This document shows, one piece after another, positions 1 to 8,720 of a stretch of DNA of 64,000 nt; within the stretch, counting starts at the first letter, position 1; each line of letters begins with the position of its first letter. The notes beneath the pieces are model-generated. The model did no database searches, was not told the origin of the DNA, and saw only the letters and a program-made list of their open reading frames with translations. Position numbers and translations under genes: made by a program. The DNA comes from MGIIb-Q1 sp964342465 (GTDB taxonomy: Archaea; Thermoplasmatota; Poseidoniia; Poseidoniales; Thalassarchaeaceae). The DNA lies in NCBI GenBank assembly GCA_964342465.1, contig CAYFFQ010000006.1, positions 25,291-89,290 on the forward strand, given 5' to 3'.

Positions 1-1143
1 GGAGTATGCGGTATCATCAACGCCTGCAACTTCCCAGCCGCAGTTCCCTTTTGGAAGATGATACCCGCCATCATGTGCGGAAACACCTGCGTCTGGAAAT
101 CACCTCAAGACGCTCCGCTCCTCTCATTCGCCTTGGCTCGAATCATGCACCAAGCCGGACTCCCCGACGGCGTCATCAACCTCGTTCATGGAAAGGGGAG
201 TGGAGCAGGTCAGCACCTCGTCGATGCCGTCGATGAGGGAAAAGTCAACAAAATCTCATTCACAGGCAGCACCGCAGTCGGCAAGATGATTGGCGAAGTG
301 TGCGGCCGCAATCTAGTCTCGGCAAGCCTTGAACTCGGGGGTAAGAACCCGCTTGTCATCATGCCTTCGGCCAATCTCGAAAATGCGGTGGAAGGTGCCT
401 ACTGGGCCGGCTTCGGAACTGCCGGCCAGCGCTGCACCAGCCTCGGCAACCTCATCATTCACAGGGATGTCTATGATGAGTTCATGGAGTTGTTCATGGA
501 AAAGGTAAAGTCGACAAGAATCGGTGACTCAATGCGCCACGACGAAGTGCTCTACGGCCCGATGCTGTCCGAAAAGTACGCCAAGGATTTCCTCACTGGC
601 CTCGAAATGTGCGAGTCAAGTGGGGCGCGCAAGGTTTGGGGCGAGGGGCGAATCACGGAGGGGAACAAACCCGACAATTTCCTCGGTGATGCAGAGGATG
701 GCGTCTACATGTGGCCGCATGTCTATGTCGATGTCACCGAGGATATGGAATGCTTCCACGAGGAGATATTCGGTCCGGTGGTGACCGTAGTGATGGCAGA
801 TGATTTCGACCACGCACTACACCTCGCCAACGCAAGCCCGTATGGGCTGTCAAGTGCGATTTACACCAACGACAGACTCGAGGCATACCGCTACAAGACG
901 GGCATCAAAGCCGGCATGACCGGCATCAACAATTCGACCACCGGGGCGGAAGCACACCTCCCATTTGGGGGGGTGAAGGGTTCGGGTAACGGGACCCGCG
1001 AATCAGGCATCTGGGTCATCGAGGCCTACTCCTACTGGCACGCGGTCAATGACGAGTTGAGTGGAAAGTTGCAGTTGGCTCAGATGGATGTCGACGAGGT
1101 CGAGATGGTCGAGGCTGAAGTCGACTGGGCTTCTCTCGCATGA
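1..1143 (+). CDS. Aldehyde dehydrogenase (NAD(P)+), 5' end cut by window edge
   Basis: Oxidises an aldehyde to a carboxylate with NAD(P)+; the substrate is not clear. The frame is open from base 1, so the N-terminus lies outside the window. It shows the cofactor-binding FTGSTAVGK stretch, the general-base Glu in LELGGKNP (codon 331-333), the catalytic Cys in GTAGQRCTS (codon 433-435), and the late EEIFGPV and PFGG motifs. The GTAGQRC context resembles the ALDH7 (aminoadipic semialdehyde) branch, but that assignment is an inference. The last 25 or so residues form an acidic tail. It is followed by a tandem repeat and a convergent small gene. Superfamily is certain; substrate is unknown. Confidence 0.93.
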   Translation, partial: GVCGIINACNFPAAVPFWKMIPAIMCGNTCVWKSPQDAPLLSFALARIMHQAGLPDGVINLVHGKGSGAGQHLVDAVDEGKVNKISFTGSTAVGKMIGEVCGRNLVSASLELGGKNPLVIMPSANLENAVEGAYWAGFGTAGQRCTSLGNLIIHRDVYDEFMELFMEKVKSTRIGDSMRHDEVLYGPMLSEKYAKDFLTGLEMCESSGARKVWGEGRITEGNKPDNFLGDAEDGVYMWPHVYVDVTEDMECFHEEIFGPVVTVVMADDFDHALHLANASPYGLSSAIYTNDRLEAYRYKTGIKAGMTGINNSTTGAEAHLPFGGVKGSGNGTRESGIWVIEAYSYWHAVNDELSGKLQLAQMDVDEVEMVEAEVDWASLA

Positions 1144-1190
1144 TGTGGTTGGCTAGTTTAGGCCACTTCTCTGGGGTGCGAATTACTGTA

Positions 1191-1367
1191 CGCCCTATGT
1201 TTGGGGGTACTAAGTCGCTGGTCTCCCATCTGTGAGGGTACTAAGTCGCTCTCCGCCCTATGTTTGGGGGTACTAAGTCGCTCTCCGCCCTATGTTTGGG
1301 GGTACTAAGTCGCTGGTCTCCCATCTGTGAGGGTACTAAGTCGCTCTCCGCCCTATGTTTGGGGGTG
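1191..1367. repeat. Tandem repeat, about 31-bp units, five-plus copies
   Basis: The core GGGTACTAAGTCGCT occurs five times at about 31-bp spacing (near 1205, 1236, 1268, 1299 and 1331). Two flank types alternate irregularly: one containing CGCCCTATGTTTGG and one containing GGTCTCCCATCTGTG. It fills the space between the aldehyde dehydrogenase and the minus-strand gene at 1423. No convincing coding sense is seen; the rest of 1144-1422 holds nothing recognisable. Confidence 0.9.
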
Positions 1368-1422
1368 AGAAGGCATGGGATTGCCCCCTATGGCAAACCT
1401 GTGGGGATGTTGGTTTGGGGTT

Positions 1423-1623
1423 CTATCGCATTTCACACTGCCAGCAGTAGTCCCAGTCAAATCCCACTTCTGCGAAGAGTTCTATTTCATGTGAGGGGAG
1501 TGCCTCGGCATCTGCCCTTCTGAGACTGTCATAGCAGGCGTCCATCATATCTTCGAGCAATCCCATCAGCAATTGCTTCAACCGTTCCTCGTCTGTTTCA
1601 TCAGTATTATTTTCTTCACTCAT
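1423..1623 (-). CDS. Small acidic hypothetical protein (66 aa)
   Basis: Function not recognised. The predicted protein starts with a very acidic stretch (SEENNTDETDEE) followed by what looks like an amphipathic helix, and ends with a Cys-rich motif (WDYCWQCEM). The ATG start is at 1623. It is convergent with the aldehyde dehydrogenase and isolated by non-coding DNA on both sides. No domain or membrane segment is seen. It could be a chance frame, but its composition is protein-like and no better frame exists here. Confidence 0.5.
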   Translation of the reverse strand: MSEENNTDETDEERLKQLLMGLLEDMMDACYDSLRRADAEALPSHEIELFAEVGFDWDYCWQCEMR

Positions 1624-1846
1624 AGCTATTCTCTCTATCGAGGCCTGCGGCCCTTCCAGTGCAGGACTCAGTGGATAATTGCTACTTCATGCGATTGATA
1701 GGGGGCTCCCATAGAATATAAACCCTTCATGTTGGGGGTTCATCGTGATTGATACCAAGTAGATGCTAGAACCACCTTCGGATAAACGGGGTGCTAAGCG
1801 GATGATGAAGGAGTATAATATGGAACAATTCAACTAGAACAAGTCC
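1624..1846. other. Intergenic region, no gene seen
   Basis: An AT-richer stretch between two small minus-strand genes. An ATATAAA-like sequence at about 1714-1722 resembles an archaeal TATA box but cannot be tied to a start codon at the right distance. Nothing else is recognisable. Confidence 0.4.
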
Positions 1847-1954
1847 CTACATGATTATATGGCCGCATTCTGGGCACTTCATCCCTGGGATGAACGCGCC
1901 CGGCATGAATCCGCATTTGGTGCAGATGCTCAATGGTTGATAGTCATCCATCAT
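1847..1954 (-). CDS. Micro-protein with a two-CxxC zinc ribbon (about 35 aa)
   Basis: The short frame contains CTKCG and CPECGH, two CxxC pairs about 12 residues apart, typical of a rubredoxin-like zinc ribbon. The proposed start is one of two adjacent ATG codons at 1949-1954, which overlap by two bases the ATG of the divergent B3/B4 gene. A longer frame to 2056 exists but would run antisense inside that gene. The Cys pattern supports a real protein; the very short length keeps confidence moderate. Partner and role are unknown. Confidence 0.4.
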   Translation of the reverse strand: MMDDYQPLSICTKCGFMPGAFIPGMKCPECGHIIM

Positions 1955-2645
1955 GCACGACAGGGCGGTCGCCACTTTCAAGGTTGACGGCCTATACGTC
2001 AGGCTTGTGAACCGCGCATTCTCGCTGTCAATCGAAGGTGATGTTCCAGATGTCAACCCTCGTCTGCTCTACATTGAACGTCCGGATGCTGGTTGGCCAA
2101 ATCTGGAAGATGTCGAGGTGGCCGAGCGCATCGAAGCACTTGCCGATTCGGTCTCGCTGGAAGAACTCCGCCACCAGCCGGAAGTGGCGGCCTATCGCAA
2201 GTTCTACTGGAGCCTCGGCATCGACCCCACCAAACGCCGCCCCTCAGCAGAAGCCCTTCTCCGCCGTATCATCGCCGGAAAGCCCTTCCCTCGCATCAAT
2301 CCAATAGTCGACCGATACAATCTCATCTCGGCGGAGAACCGCCTCAGCATCGGTGGATTCTCAGGTGACCACCTCCGTTCCGAAGGGTTAGTCCTGCGCA
2401 TGGCAAGAGGCGGTGAGCCCTTCCTCGGCATAGGTTTTCCAGAGCCCAAACCGTGTAGTGGAGAAGAACTAGTTCTCGCCGTGAGTGGTGAGATAATCGC
2501 CCTCTACCCCTATCGTGACAGCCACCAGACCCGCATCAGGGGGGATGACTCCGCCATTCTCTTCACACTCTGTGATGTACCCGGATTGGAATCATCCAGA
2601 ATTGAATCAGCAGCATCCGCACTGGTCAGAGAACTGAGCGAATGA
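1953..2645 (+). CDS. B3/B4 tRNA-binding-domain protein (PheRS beta-related)
   Basis: A 230-residue cytoplasmic protein of the B3/B4 domain family (COG3382-like), related to the editing region of phenylalanyl-tRNA synthetase beta but found as a free-standing protein in many archaea and bacteria. Diagnostic segments are YRKFYWSLGIDPTKRRPS, then the helical ALLRRI and the region PRINPIVDRYNLISAE. Members are thought to bind or edit aminoacyl substrates; the precise reaction is not established. The ATG start overlaps that of the divergent zinc micro-gene. No catalytic synthetase motifs are present, as expected for the family. Confidence 0.85.
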   Translation: MHDRAVATFKVDGLYVRLVNRAFSLSIEGDVPDVNPRLLYIERPDAGWPNLEDVEVAERIEALADSVSLEELRHQPEVAAYRKFYWSLGIDPTKRRPSAEALLRRIIAGKPFPRINPIVDRYNLISAENRLSIGGFSGDHLRSEGLVLRMARGGEPFLGIGFPEPKPCSGEELVLAVSGEIIALYPYRDSHQTRIRGDDSAILFTLCDVPGLESSRIESAASALVRELSE

Positions 2646-2725
2646 TATCGGGGAATGGTGACCACCATCCGAAGGTGGACGGGTGGCGCGGATTCCCGAG
2701 GGTCACAGACCCATCATTCATCTAG

Positions 2726-4060
2726 TCAGGGAATGATTTCTATCGAGTTGTTGTAGAGTGGGTAGCGCAGGGTGGAGAGGTCGAGCGTGCCATCCTCTCT
2801 GCGGGGCGGTGGCGCATCGAGTTGGCTGAAGTCGACCACACCCTCTGAGATGAGTTCCATGATTTCCGGAATTCTCCCTTCCAACGCGCGGATGTAGTGT
2901 TTCGTGGCGGTGCAAACGGTGGGGAAATCCTCCTCCTCTCGCAAGAACCTGTTGGCGACCAGACACCTTCCTCCACAGTGGTCAAGCACCTCGCACTTGG
3001 CGCATACTCCCTCCATCTCGGCAAAACCCCCCTGCATTGATTCAGTCGCTCCGGTGATGTTGCCGAGGCTGAAGAGGTCGGGAGCGGTGGGGCAGGCGGT
3101 TATTCTTCCATCGGGAAAGAGGGCCGCTGCATCCAATCCAGAGCGGCAGTGCATCCCCGCTGGATTACAGGTGGTCTGGAAATCAAGGAGGTGGCTGAGA
3201 AGACCGGTGAAAGGTGCAATCCCGATGACAACACCGGCCCTCAGATTTGCCATGAAATAATCAATGAGAGTGTCTATTCCTGGGTTGTAGACATCGGCCA
3301 CCCAGCCCTTGAAATCCTGCCAAGGTTCGGGATTCCACAGTGCGTTCAATTGCCAGTGAAAGTGGTTGAACAGGGGTGGGGAGTTGTCATCTTCCTCGTC
3401 CACTTTCAAGTCTATCAGGTGGATGAGGTCCTTCTCGATGTCCGAGTGTTCACTAACAGTCATTCTAGCGATTAGGTCCCCACTCCATCCCCTCTGTCTG
3501 AGGGACCTCGCTCCCGCCACTGCTCTCTGATAGGTTCCTTCCCCTCTTTTTCTGTCGGTCGTCGCCTCCCTACCGTCGATTGAGACGAGGATGGCATCGA
3601 GGCGGAATAGAACCTCGTCGGGAATGAATTCGAGCAATGTACCGTTGGTTGTCACACTCCAATTCTCTATGCCCTCTATCTCATCCATCAATCGCTTCAT
3701 CATGTCGACATTCAACAGCGGCTCCCCGCCATAGAAAAGGACATTCGGGCCTGTGGTCGGGTATTTCCCTCTGGTCGGGTGTCTCTCTGCGCTCGGGTAT
3801 TTCCCTGTGGTCGGGTGTCTCTCTGTGGTCGGGTATTTCCCTGTGGTCGGGTGTTTCCCTGTGGTTGGGTATTTCCCTTTGGTCGGGTGTCTCTCTGCGC
3901 TCGAGTGCATGTTCTCTTGGTCACACCCCTCGGTCTTGTCGAGCAATCGCTGAAAATCCTCACTCGTCCAGGAGAGTTTGCTGTTCTCACGAAAATCGTT
4001 GTTGAGGCAGTAGGTGCAGTGCAGATTGCACGCTTCCGTGGTGACGATATGCCAGTCCAA
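2726..4060 (-). CDS. Radical SAM/SPASM enzyme, possible peptide modifier
   Basis: A 444-residue iron-sulfur enzyme. The radical SAM cluster motif CNLHCTYC is at residues 11-18 and the SAM-binding GGEP follows at about residue 111. The C-terminal half carries a SPASM-like Cys set (CNPAGMHC, ACPTAP, CAKCEVLDHCGGRC). Architecture and N-terminus resemble archaeal peptide-modifying radical SAM families of the AF0577/Mhun_1560 kind; that assignment is from memory. The only usable start is TTG at 4060, because an in-frame stop lies shortly upstream. A low-complexity six-residue repeat (residues 56-103) sits between the cluster motif and GGEP, which is abnormal for the fold. No precursor peptide gene is visible next to it. 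Confidence 0.85.
   Translation of the reverse strand: MDWHIVTTEACNLHCTYCLNNDFRENSKLSWTSEDFQRLLDKTEGCDQENMHSSAERHPTKGKYPTTGKHPTTGKYPTTERHPTTGKYPSAERHPTRGKYPTTGPNVLFYGGEPLLNVDMMKRLMDEIEGIENWSVTTNGTLLEFIPDEVLFRLDAILVSIDGREATTDRKRGEGTYQRAVAGARSLRQRGWSGDLIARMTVSEHSDIEKDLIHLIDLKVDEEDDNSPPLFNHFHWQLNALWNPEPWQDFKGWVADVYNPGIDTLIDYFMANLRAGVVIGIAPFTGLLSHLLDFQTTCNPAGMHCRSGLDAAALFPDGRITACPTAPDLFSLGNITGATESMQGGFAEMEGVCAKCEVLDHCGGRCLVANRFLREEEDFPTVCTATKHYIRALEGRIPEIMELISEGVVDFSQLDAPPPRREDGTLDLSTLRYPLYNNSIEIIP
3752..3895 (-). repeat. In-frame 18-bp minisatellite inside the radical SAM gene
   Basis: Eight units of six residues with consensus (G/E)(K/R)(Y/H)P(T/S)x are encoded here, inserted between the CxxxCxxC helix and the GGEP strand of the radical SAM barrel. 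The unit length keeps the reading frame. GKYP-type and ERHP-type units are interspersed, suggesting slippage or unequal exchange. The insert is rich in Lys, Arg, Pro and Thr and probably loops out of the barrel. Confidence 0.92.
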
Positions 4061-4319
4061 CTCACTCCCCCAGTTGGGGTGGCCGGCGACCTCTGCATTT
4101 CAATTGCTGTCTCACTACCTAGCCGGAAACCCCACCCTCTGGTCGGTACAGCTCTCTTTCTTCACACGGTCTAGGATGCGATTTTCCCGATGCGATGATT
4201 TCCCCTCACCGTTCGGTGCAATCAAGTCTGAACCCCCATTCCGTGAGGTTGATAGATTGCACCCTTCCCCCCACCGACGCGGGAGCGTATGGGTTGTGGG
4301 TGAGGCGATTCAACTACCT

Positions 4320-5096
4320 ATGAAAAGGGGCTTCGGGGCGACCGACAGAATCGATGCTTGGTGGAAACAGCCGTTGTGGATGGCGGTTGCTCTCATAGCC
4401 GCGCTGGTCTATACTGGCCTGAGGGTTTTTCTTTGGGATGGCGACATTCATTATGATGACCACCGAGTCACTTCCCCCATCTTCTCACCAGATGTGATTC
4501 ACATCTTTGGGTTGAGCGGCCCTGCATGGATGAACTCGGCGTTGCTGGTTCTGTGGATTCCGTTCGGATTCAGGGGCACCTGCTACTACATGCGCCGCGT
4601 CTATCACCGCGTCTTTTTCCAGAATCCGACAGGTTGTGTTGTTGCCAAACCGGGTATCAACTATCGTTTCGGTTACAAGGGTGAGACCGGCCTGTTCGTA
4701 CTCAACAACATCCACCGTTACATGATGTATCTCGCCATTCTCATCATCGGATTCAAGGTCTATGATGTCTGGCACACTATGCATTTCAAAACAACAGACG
4801 GCAGTGAGGGAATTGGCGTCTCCCTCGGAACCCTGCTCCTCGCTCTCGAAGCATTTCTTCTGTTCATGTATGTGGTCACCTGTCACGCTTTCCGCCATAT
4901 CATCGGTGGCGGGCTTGACCGTTGGGACAGAGGCGTGGCCCGCCTCAAGGGCAGGCTGTTCTCGAAGGTCAGCATCGGAAATGTCCACCACGGCTTCTGG
5001 TTCTGGTGGAGCCTGTTGGTGGTATTCCTCGGTGACATCTGGGTCTGGGTTGTGGCCAGTGGTCACATCGCAGACCCGATACTGCTGATGTTTTAG
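4320..5096 (+). CDS. sdhC: Succinate dehydrogenase membrane anchor, single cytochrome b-like subunit
   Basis: A 258-residue membrane protein with about five hydrophobic helices (near residues 18-36, 62-82, 117-137, 151-173 and 212-238). His residues in or near the helices (HRYMMY, CHAFRH, VHHGF) are candidate haem ligands, as in the single-subunit cytochrome b anchors of type B succinate:quinone oxidoreductases. It stands 14 bp before sdhA and no second anchor gene is present. I chose the ATG at 4320 because upstream sequence in this frame is not membrane-like; the frame itself stays open farther upstream. It anchors SdhAB and passes electrons to quinone. Confidence 0.8.
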   Translation: MKRGFGATDRIDAWWKQPLWMAVALIAALVYTGLRVFLWDGDIHYDDHRVTSPIFSPDVIHIFGLSGPAWMNSALLVLWIPFGFRGTCYYMRRVYHRVFFQNPTGCVVAKPGINYRFGYKGETGLFVLNNIHRYMMYLAILIIGFKVYDVWHTMHFKTTDGSEGIGVSLGTLLLALEAFLLFMYVVTCHAFRHIIGGGLDRWDRGVARLKGRLFSKVSIGNVHHGFWFWWSLLVVFLGDIWVWVVASGHIADPILLMF

Positions 5097-5110
5097 GGGG
5101 TGAAAAGGAG

Positions 5111-6946
5111 ATGACAGAGTATCAGATTCACCAATATGACGTGGTCATCATCGGCGCCGGTGGCGCCGGCCTCAGGGCGGCGATTGAGGCGACACAGGCG
5201 GGAGCCAGTGTCGCCGTCATCTGCAAATCGATGCTCGGCAAGGCGCACACGGTGATGGCTGAGGGCGGAGCCGCAGCGGCCTTGGGAAACAAGGACCCAC
5301 GTGACAACTGGCAGACCCATTTCCGTGACACCATGAAGGGGGGAAAATATCTCAATGATTGGCGTATGGCGGAGATTCACGCCAAAGAATCACCCGATAG
5401 AATCAGGGAATTGGAGCAGTGGGGAGCGATTTTCGACCGCACACCAGAGGGCCTCACCAACCAGAGGAACTTCGGAGGACACACCTACCCCCGTCTCGCT
5501 CATATCGGTGATGCGACCGGACTGGAACTGATTCGCACACTACAGGAGAGGGGAATACACAGCGGCATGGAGGTGTTCATGGAGTACACCGTCAGAAAAC
5601 TGTTCACCAGTGACGGGCGGGCGAGTGGATGCTTCGCCTACAACCGAGCCGACGGTTCTCTTCATCTCTTCAAGGCGAAGGCGATGGTATTGGCAACGGG
5701 AGGAATCACCCGTTGTTGGTCGGTCTGTTCCGGCTCATGGGAATACACTGGGGAGGGGCATGCTCTCGCCTATTGGGCCGGTGCTGAGATGGGAGATATG
5801 GAGTTCGTGCAGTTTCACCCCACTGGAATGATTTGGCCACCGTCCGTGAAAGGTATTCTTGTGACCGAAGGGGTTCGTGGAGAAGGTGGCATGTTGCGAA
5901 ACTCCGAGGGCAAGCGATTCATGTTTGACTATGTACCGGAGATGTATAAGGCTGAGTTTGCTGATACAGAAACTGAAGCGCTTGCTTGGGTCGACGAAAT
6001 CATTGAAGGAAAACTCGCGACCAGACGGCGGCCGCCTGAACTGCTGACCAGAGATGTGGTCGCCAAGGCGATCAATTCAGAGCGCGAGGCAGGTCGCGCC
6101 AGCAAGCATGGTGGAGCCTATCTTGACATCTCATGGAGAGATGAGGGGCAGGTCAAGAAGAAGTTGCCAGGCATGTATCACCAGTTCAAGGAGTTGGCTG
6201 GTGTTGACATAACGAAGACAGCGATGGAGGTGGGGCCGACCGCTCACTATGTGATGGGTGGAGTCAAGGTTGACCCAGAAACACAGGAGACTACTATCCC
6301 ACGCCTCTTCGCAGCCGGCGAGGCTGCGACTGGACTGCACGGTGCAAACCGGCTCGGGGGGAACTCACTCTCGGACCTCATCTGTTTCGGGAAGAGAGCC
6401 GGTGAGTATGCAGCGAAGGCCGCAGCAGAAACCGAAGAGTGGGGTGAAATCGATGAGTCGGAAATCGATGAGATGGTTGAACAGACACTCGCCCCCCTCT
6501 TACGAGCAGGGGGCGAGAATCCAGCCAAAGTGGTCAACGACCTGCGCGAGATGATGCAGGAGAAGGTCGGCATCATCAGAACGCGGAACCTGCTCGAAGG
6601 CGCTCTAGCCGACCTTGACGAACTGGCGGAGAGAGGTGAGAGAGTTTCTCCCGGGGGTGGTCGAACATACAATCCCGGTTGGCATCAGGCATTGGAGATT
6701 GATGCGATGGTCGATATCAGCAGAATGTGCGCCATGGCCGCACTCGCTAGAGAAGAGAGCCGCGGTGGTCACACCCGCGACGATTTCCCACTCTCCGACC
6801 ACACCCATTGGGGCAAGGTGAACAGCGTCATCTGGCGCGACGAAGAGGGGCGGATGAAGATGGAGCACCGAACCTATCCACCTCTGCGTGATGACCTGAA
6901 GTCCCTTCTTGATGCTGAAGACCTCCATGAGGGGGGTGATGATTGA
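5111..6946 (+). CDS. sdhA: Succinate dehydrogenase/fumarate reductase flavoprotein subunit
   Basis: A 611-residue FAD subunit that oxidises succinate to fumarate in the TCA cycle (or the reverse). The dinucleotide-binding motif VVIIGAGGAGLRAA is near residue 11. The covalent-FAD His is H46 in AHTVMAEGG. Active-site segments FVQFHPTGM, VRGEGG, HYVMGG and HGANRLGGNSL are present in order, and the length is normal for the family. A GGAG ribosome-binding site ends directly before the ATG. It sits between the anchor gene and sdhB, whose ATG overlaps this stop by one base, indicating co-translation. Direction of the reaction cannot be told from sequence. Confidence 0.97.
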   Translation: MTEYQIHQYDVVIIGAGGAGLRAAIEATQAGASVAVICKSMLGKAHTVMAEGGAAAALGNKDPRDNWQTHFRDTMKGGKYLNDWRMAEIHAKESPDRIRELEQWGAIFDRTPEGLTNQRNFGGHTYPRLAHIGDATGLELIRTLQERGIHSGMEVFMEYTVRKLFTSDGRASGCFAYNRADGSLHLFKAKAMVLATGGITRCWSVCSGSWEYTGEGHALAYWAGAEMGDMEFVQFHPTGMIWPPSVKGILVTEGVRGEGGMLRNSEGKRFMFDYVPEMYKAEFADTETEALAWVDEIIEGKLATRRRPPELLTRDVVAKAINSEREAGRASKHGGAYLDISWRDEGQVKKKLPGMYHQFKELAGVDITKTAMEVGPTAHYVMGGVKVDPETQETTIPRLFAAGEAATGLHGANRLGGNSLSDLICFGKRAGEYAAKAAAETEEWGEIDESEIDEMVEQTLAPLLRAGGENPAKVVNDLREMMQEKVGIIRTRNLLEGALADLDELAERGERVSPGGGRTYNPGWHQALEIDAMVDISRMCAMAALAREESRGGHTRDDFPLSDHTHWGKVNSVIWRDEEGRMKMEHRTYPPLRDDLKSLLDAEDLHEGGDD

Positions 6947-7710
6947 TGGGCGAGGATGTCACCTTCCGAGTCTTCCGTGGTGAACCCGATGCGGAGGGTG
7001 TAGCAAGTGGGGAGATGGTCGACTACACTGTGGAGATGGATGAGGGGATGGTTGTCCTCGACGTCATCCATGAGATTCAGGCCGAGCACGCCCCGGACCT
7101 ATCCTGCCGATGGAACTGCAAGGCTGGAAAATGCGGTTCTTGTTCTGCGGAAGTCAACGGCAAACCACGTCTGATGTGCATGACGAGGATGTCCGACATC
7201 GAAGAGGAGACACCGAGGGGTCAGCCGGTCACGGTGAAACCGATGCAGTCATTCCCACTGACGAAAGACCTGGTGACGGATATATCATGGGCCTACGAAC
7301 TGAATAAGACGATTCCACCACTTCAAGGGCCAAATGAAAAGGATTGGGTTTTCAAGCAGCATGAAGCTGACAGAGTTCAGGAATTCAGGGCGTGTGTCGA
7401 GTGTATGCTCTGCATCAACACCTGCCATGTCATTCGCGAGCATCAGATGTTCGATGAGTTTGCTGGGCCGCGCTTCTTCGTCCGTCTGGCCAATCTAGAG
7501 ATGCACCCTCTGGACACGGCGGACCGATTGGCGAAAATCAAGGATGATTACGGAATTGGCTACTGCAACATCACCCGCTGTTGCACTGAAGTATGTCCGG
7601 CTGAGATCAAAATTACCGACAACGCCATCATTCCTCTCAAGGAGAGGGTCGTCACCGAATACTACGACCCCATCGCCTGGGTGGCGAAGAAACTCGGTCT
7701 GAGAAAGTGA
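6946..7710 (+). CDS. sdhB: Succinate dehydrogenase/fumarate reductase iron-sulfur subunit
   Basis: A 254-residue electron-transfer subunit. The [2Fe-2S] ligands are C54, C58, C63, C66 and C78 in CRWNCKAGKCGSC and the following LMC. The second domain has CVECMLCINTC for a 4Fe-4S centre and CNITRCCTEVCP for the remaining centre. A TTG three bases upstream also opens the frame, but the ATG at 6946 overlaps the sdhA stop and is the likelier start. It connects the flavin in SdhA with the cytochrome b-like anchor. Followed by a repeat and hairpin region. Confidence 0.96.
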   Translation: MGEDVTFRVFRGEPDAEGVASGEMVDYTVEMDEGMVVLDVIHEIQAEHAPDLSCRWNCKAGKCGSCSAEVNGKPRLMCMTRMSDIEEETPRGQPVTVKPMQSFPLTKDLVTDISWAYELNKTIPPLQGPNEKDWVFKQHEADRVQEFRACVECMLCINTCHVIREHQMFDEFAGPRFFVRLANLEMHPLDTADRLAKIKDDYGIGYCNITRCCTEVCPAEIKITDNAIIPLKERVVTEYYDPIAWVAKKLGLRK

Positions 7711-7770
7711 GTGGCGGCCACCTCTTCCGAACTGAGGGCGTGAGTCAGATGCCTTCACCTTCGGAGAACT

Positions 7771-7860
7771 GAACCGGCTCTCGCAGGGTACGGATTGTGT
7801 TGTTCACCCACTGCGCCCACGGTCATGCCAACCGAACCGGCTCTCGCAGGGTACTGATTG
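7771..7860. repeat. Two copies of a 27-bp direct repeat
   Basis: Sequences beginning GAACCGGCTCTCGCAGGGTA at 7771-7797 and 7834-7860 match over 27 bp with one difference; the starts are 63 bp apart. They lie between the convergent sdhB and MC1 genes. Apart from the hairpin at 7972, nothing else is recognisable in 7711-8036. Confidence 0.88.
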
Positions 7861-7971
7861 CTTGAGTGGCACATCATGGCGCTTGTCGGCGGACCAGCAT
7901 TCACTCAAATCGCCGAGAAAGGCGGGCGGAACTGCTGTGTAGCAAGGCCGCCGAAGTCGGCGGCTGGTTTG

Positions 7972-7999
7972 GCCGGTTGAGGGGGTCCCCTCAACCGGC
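7972..7999. terminator. Strong 13-bp inverted repeat between convergent genes
   Basis: GCCGGTTGAGGGG and its exact complement are separated by two bases, so about 12 bp can pair around a small loop. A weaker hairpin (GCCGCC/GGCGGC, about 7948-7965) precedes it. The position between the stops of sdhB and the minus-strand MC1 gene fits a bidirectional terminator or mRNA 3'-end stabiliser. There is no T-run, which archaeal termination normally uses, so the role is uncertain. Confidence 0.5.
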
Positions 8000-8036
8000 T
8001 GTTCGTCTGGCTTGTTGATGGTCAGTCAGGTGCTGC

Positions 8037-8300
8037 TCAGTCGAGGTGGTCGACTCGGAGCTTCTTGACATTGGCCTTGTAGACCTTGTCAGGGAGCCAT
8101 GCTGGGCCGTTTGCCGGCTTGTCCTGCATCGCCCTCCATCCCTGAAAGACGTGAACTCTCTTGGTTCCACGCTCTCGCAGGTGGATGTCGGTCTCTCCGC
8201 GGGTGGCCGCTTTCAGGGCTGCGCCCCTTGGCTGCTTGCTCGCGAACACTTGGCTCGTATCTGCACCGTCCTTCCTCAGGACGAAGTATTTCTTGCTCAT
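8037..8300 (-). CDS. MC1-family non-histone chromosomal protein
   Basis: An 87-residue basic DNA-binding protein of the methanogen chromosomal protein 1 family, which bends and compacts DNA in archaea that lack or supplement histones. Family signatures are KKYFVLRKDG, the motif KQPRGAALKAATRGETDI, LRERGTKRVHVFQGW and the C-terminal PAWLPDKVYKANVKK. The frame extends 8 codons upstream, but the ATG at 8300 has a GGAGG element about 10 bases before it and gives the normal family N-terminus. The gene stands alone and is likely well expressed. Identification is confident. Confidence 0.93.
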   Translation of the reverse strand: MSKKYFVLRKDGADTSQVFASKQPRGAALKAATRGETDIHLRERGTKRVHVFQGWRAMQDKPANGPAWLPDKVYKANVKKLRVDHLD

Positions 8301-8446
8301 TTCGGATGTCCTCCGTAATAGCATCCCTTCTTGGATGCTTATTTAACAATTATCCCGTCAAAACGATGCACTGCGCCACATTTTGCAGTTCTGGACATTA
8401 TCCGGATGGCGCGATTAAATGCAAATATCAGAGCCGTCTTGCCGCC

Positions 8447-8680
8447 TCAGACCTCGGCTCCAGCGAGGGTTTTGGTGTCAATCACACCATCTATGGAGCG
8501 AATTTTCTCGACGACACCGGCAGCGATTTCACTCATCGTCTCGGCGGACATCTTGACCAACAGGTCGTAGTCACCGAAGAGGAGAGATGCATCCTCAACC
8601 ACATCCAGTCTCGAAACCTCTTCATGCACATCAACCTCACATCCCGGTTTTACATTGATGAGAACATATCCGACTGCCAT
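8447..8680 (-). CDS. Stand-alone Lrp/AsnC ligand-binding (RAM) domain
   Basis: A 77-residue protein matching the C-terminal effector-binding domain of Lrp/AsnC regulators (alpha/beta sandwich), without the DNA-binding HTH. Characteristic parts are GYVLINVKPG, the central LFGDYDLLVKM and a final IRSIDGVIDTKTL. Such single-domain proteins are common in archaea and probably sense small molecules or modulate full-length Lrp partners. The ATG at 8680 has AGAGG just upstream; the longer frame to 8803 would overlap the neighbouring large gene. It lies 40 bp downstream of that gene on the same strand. Confidence 0.88.
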   Translation of the reverse strand: MAVGYVLINVKPGCEVDVHEEVSRLDVVEDASLLFGDYDLLVKMSAETMSEIAAGVVEKIRSIDGVIDTKTLAGAEV

Positions 8681-8720
8681 GCCTCTTGCGAGGGGAGACT
8701 GCAAATCAATTCTTCCCTCT

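Noticed and set aside
1847..2056. 69-residue version of the zinc micro-protein
   Set aside because: The N-terminal half would be antisense to the B3/B4 gene; only the part from the paired ATGs carries the CxxC motifs.
4485..5066. 193-residue antisense frame opposite sdhC
   Set aside because: The sense strand encodes a clear membrane anchor in a conserved operon; the antisense product resembles nothing.
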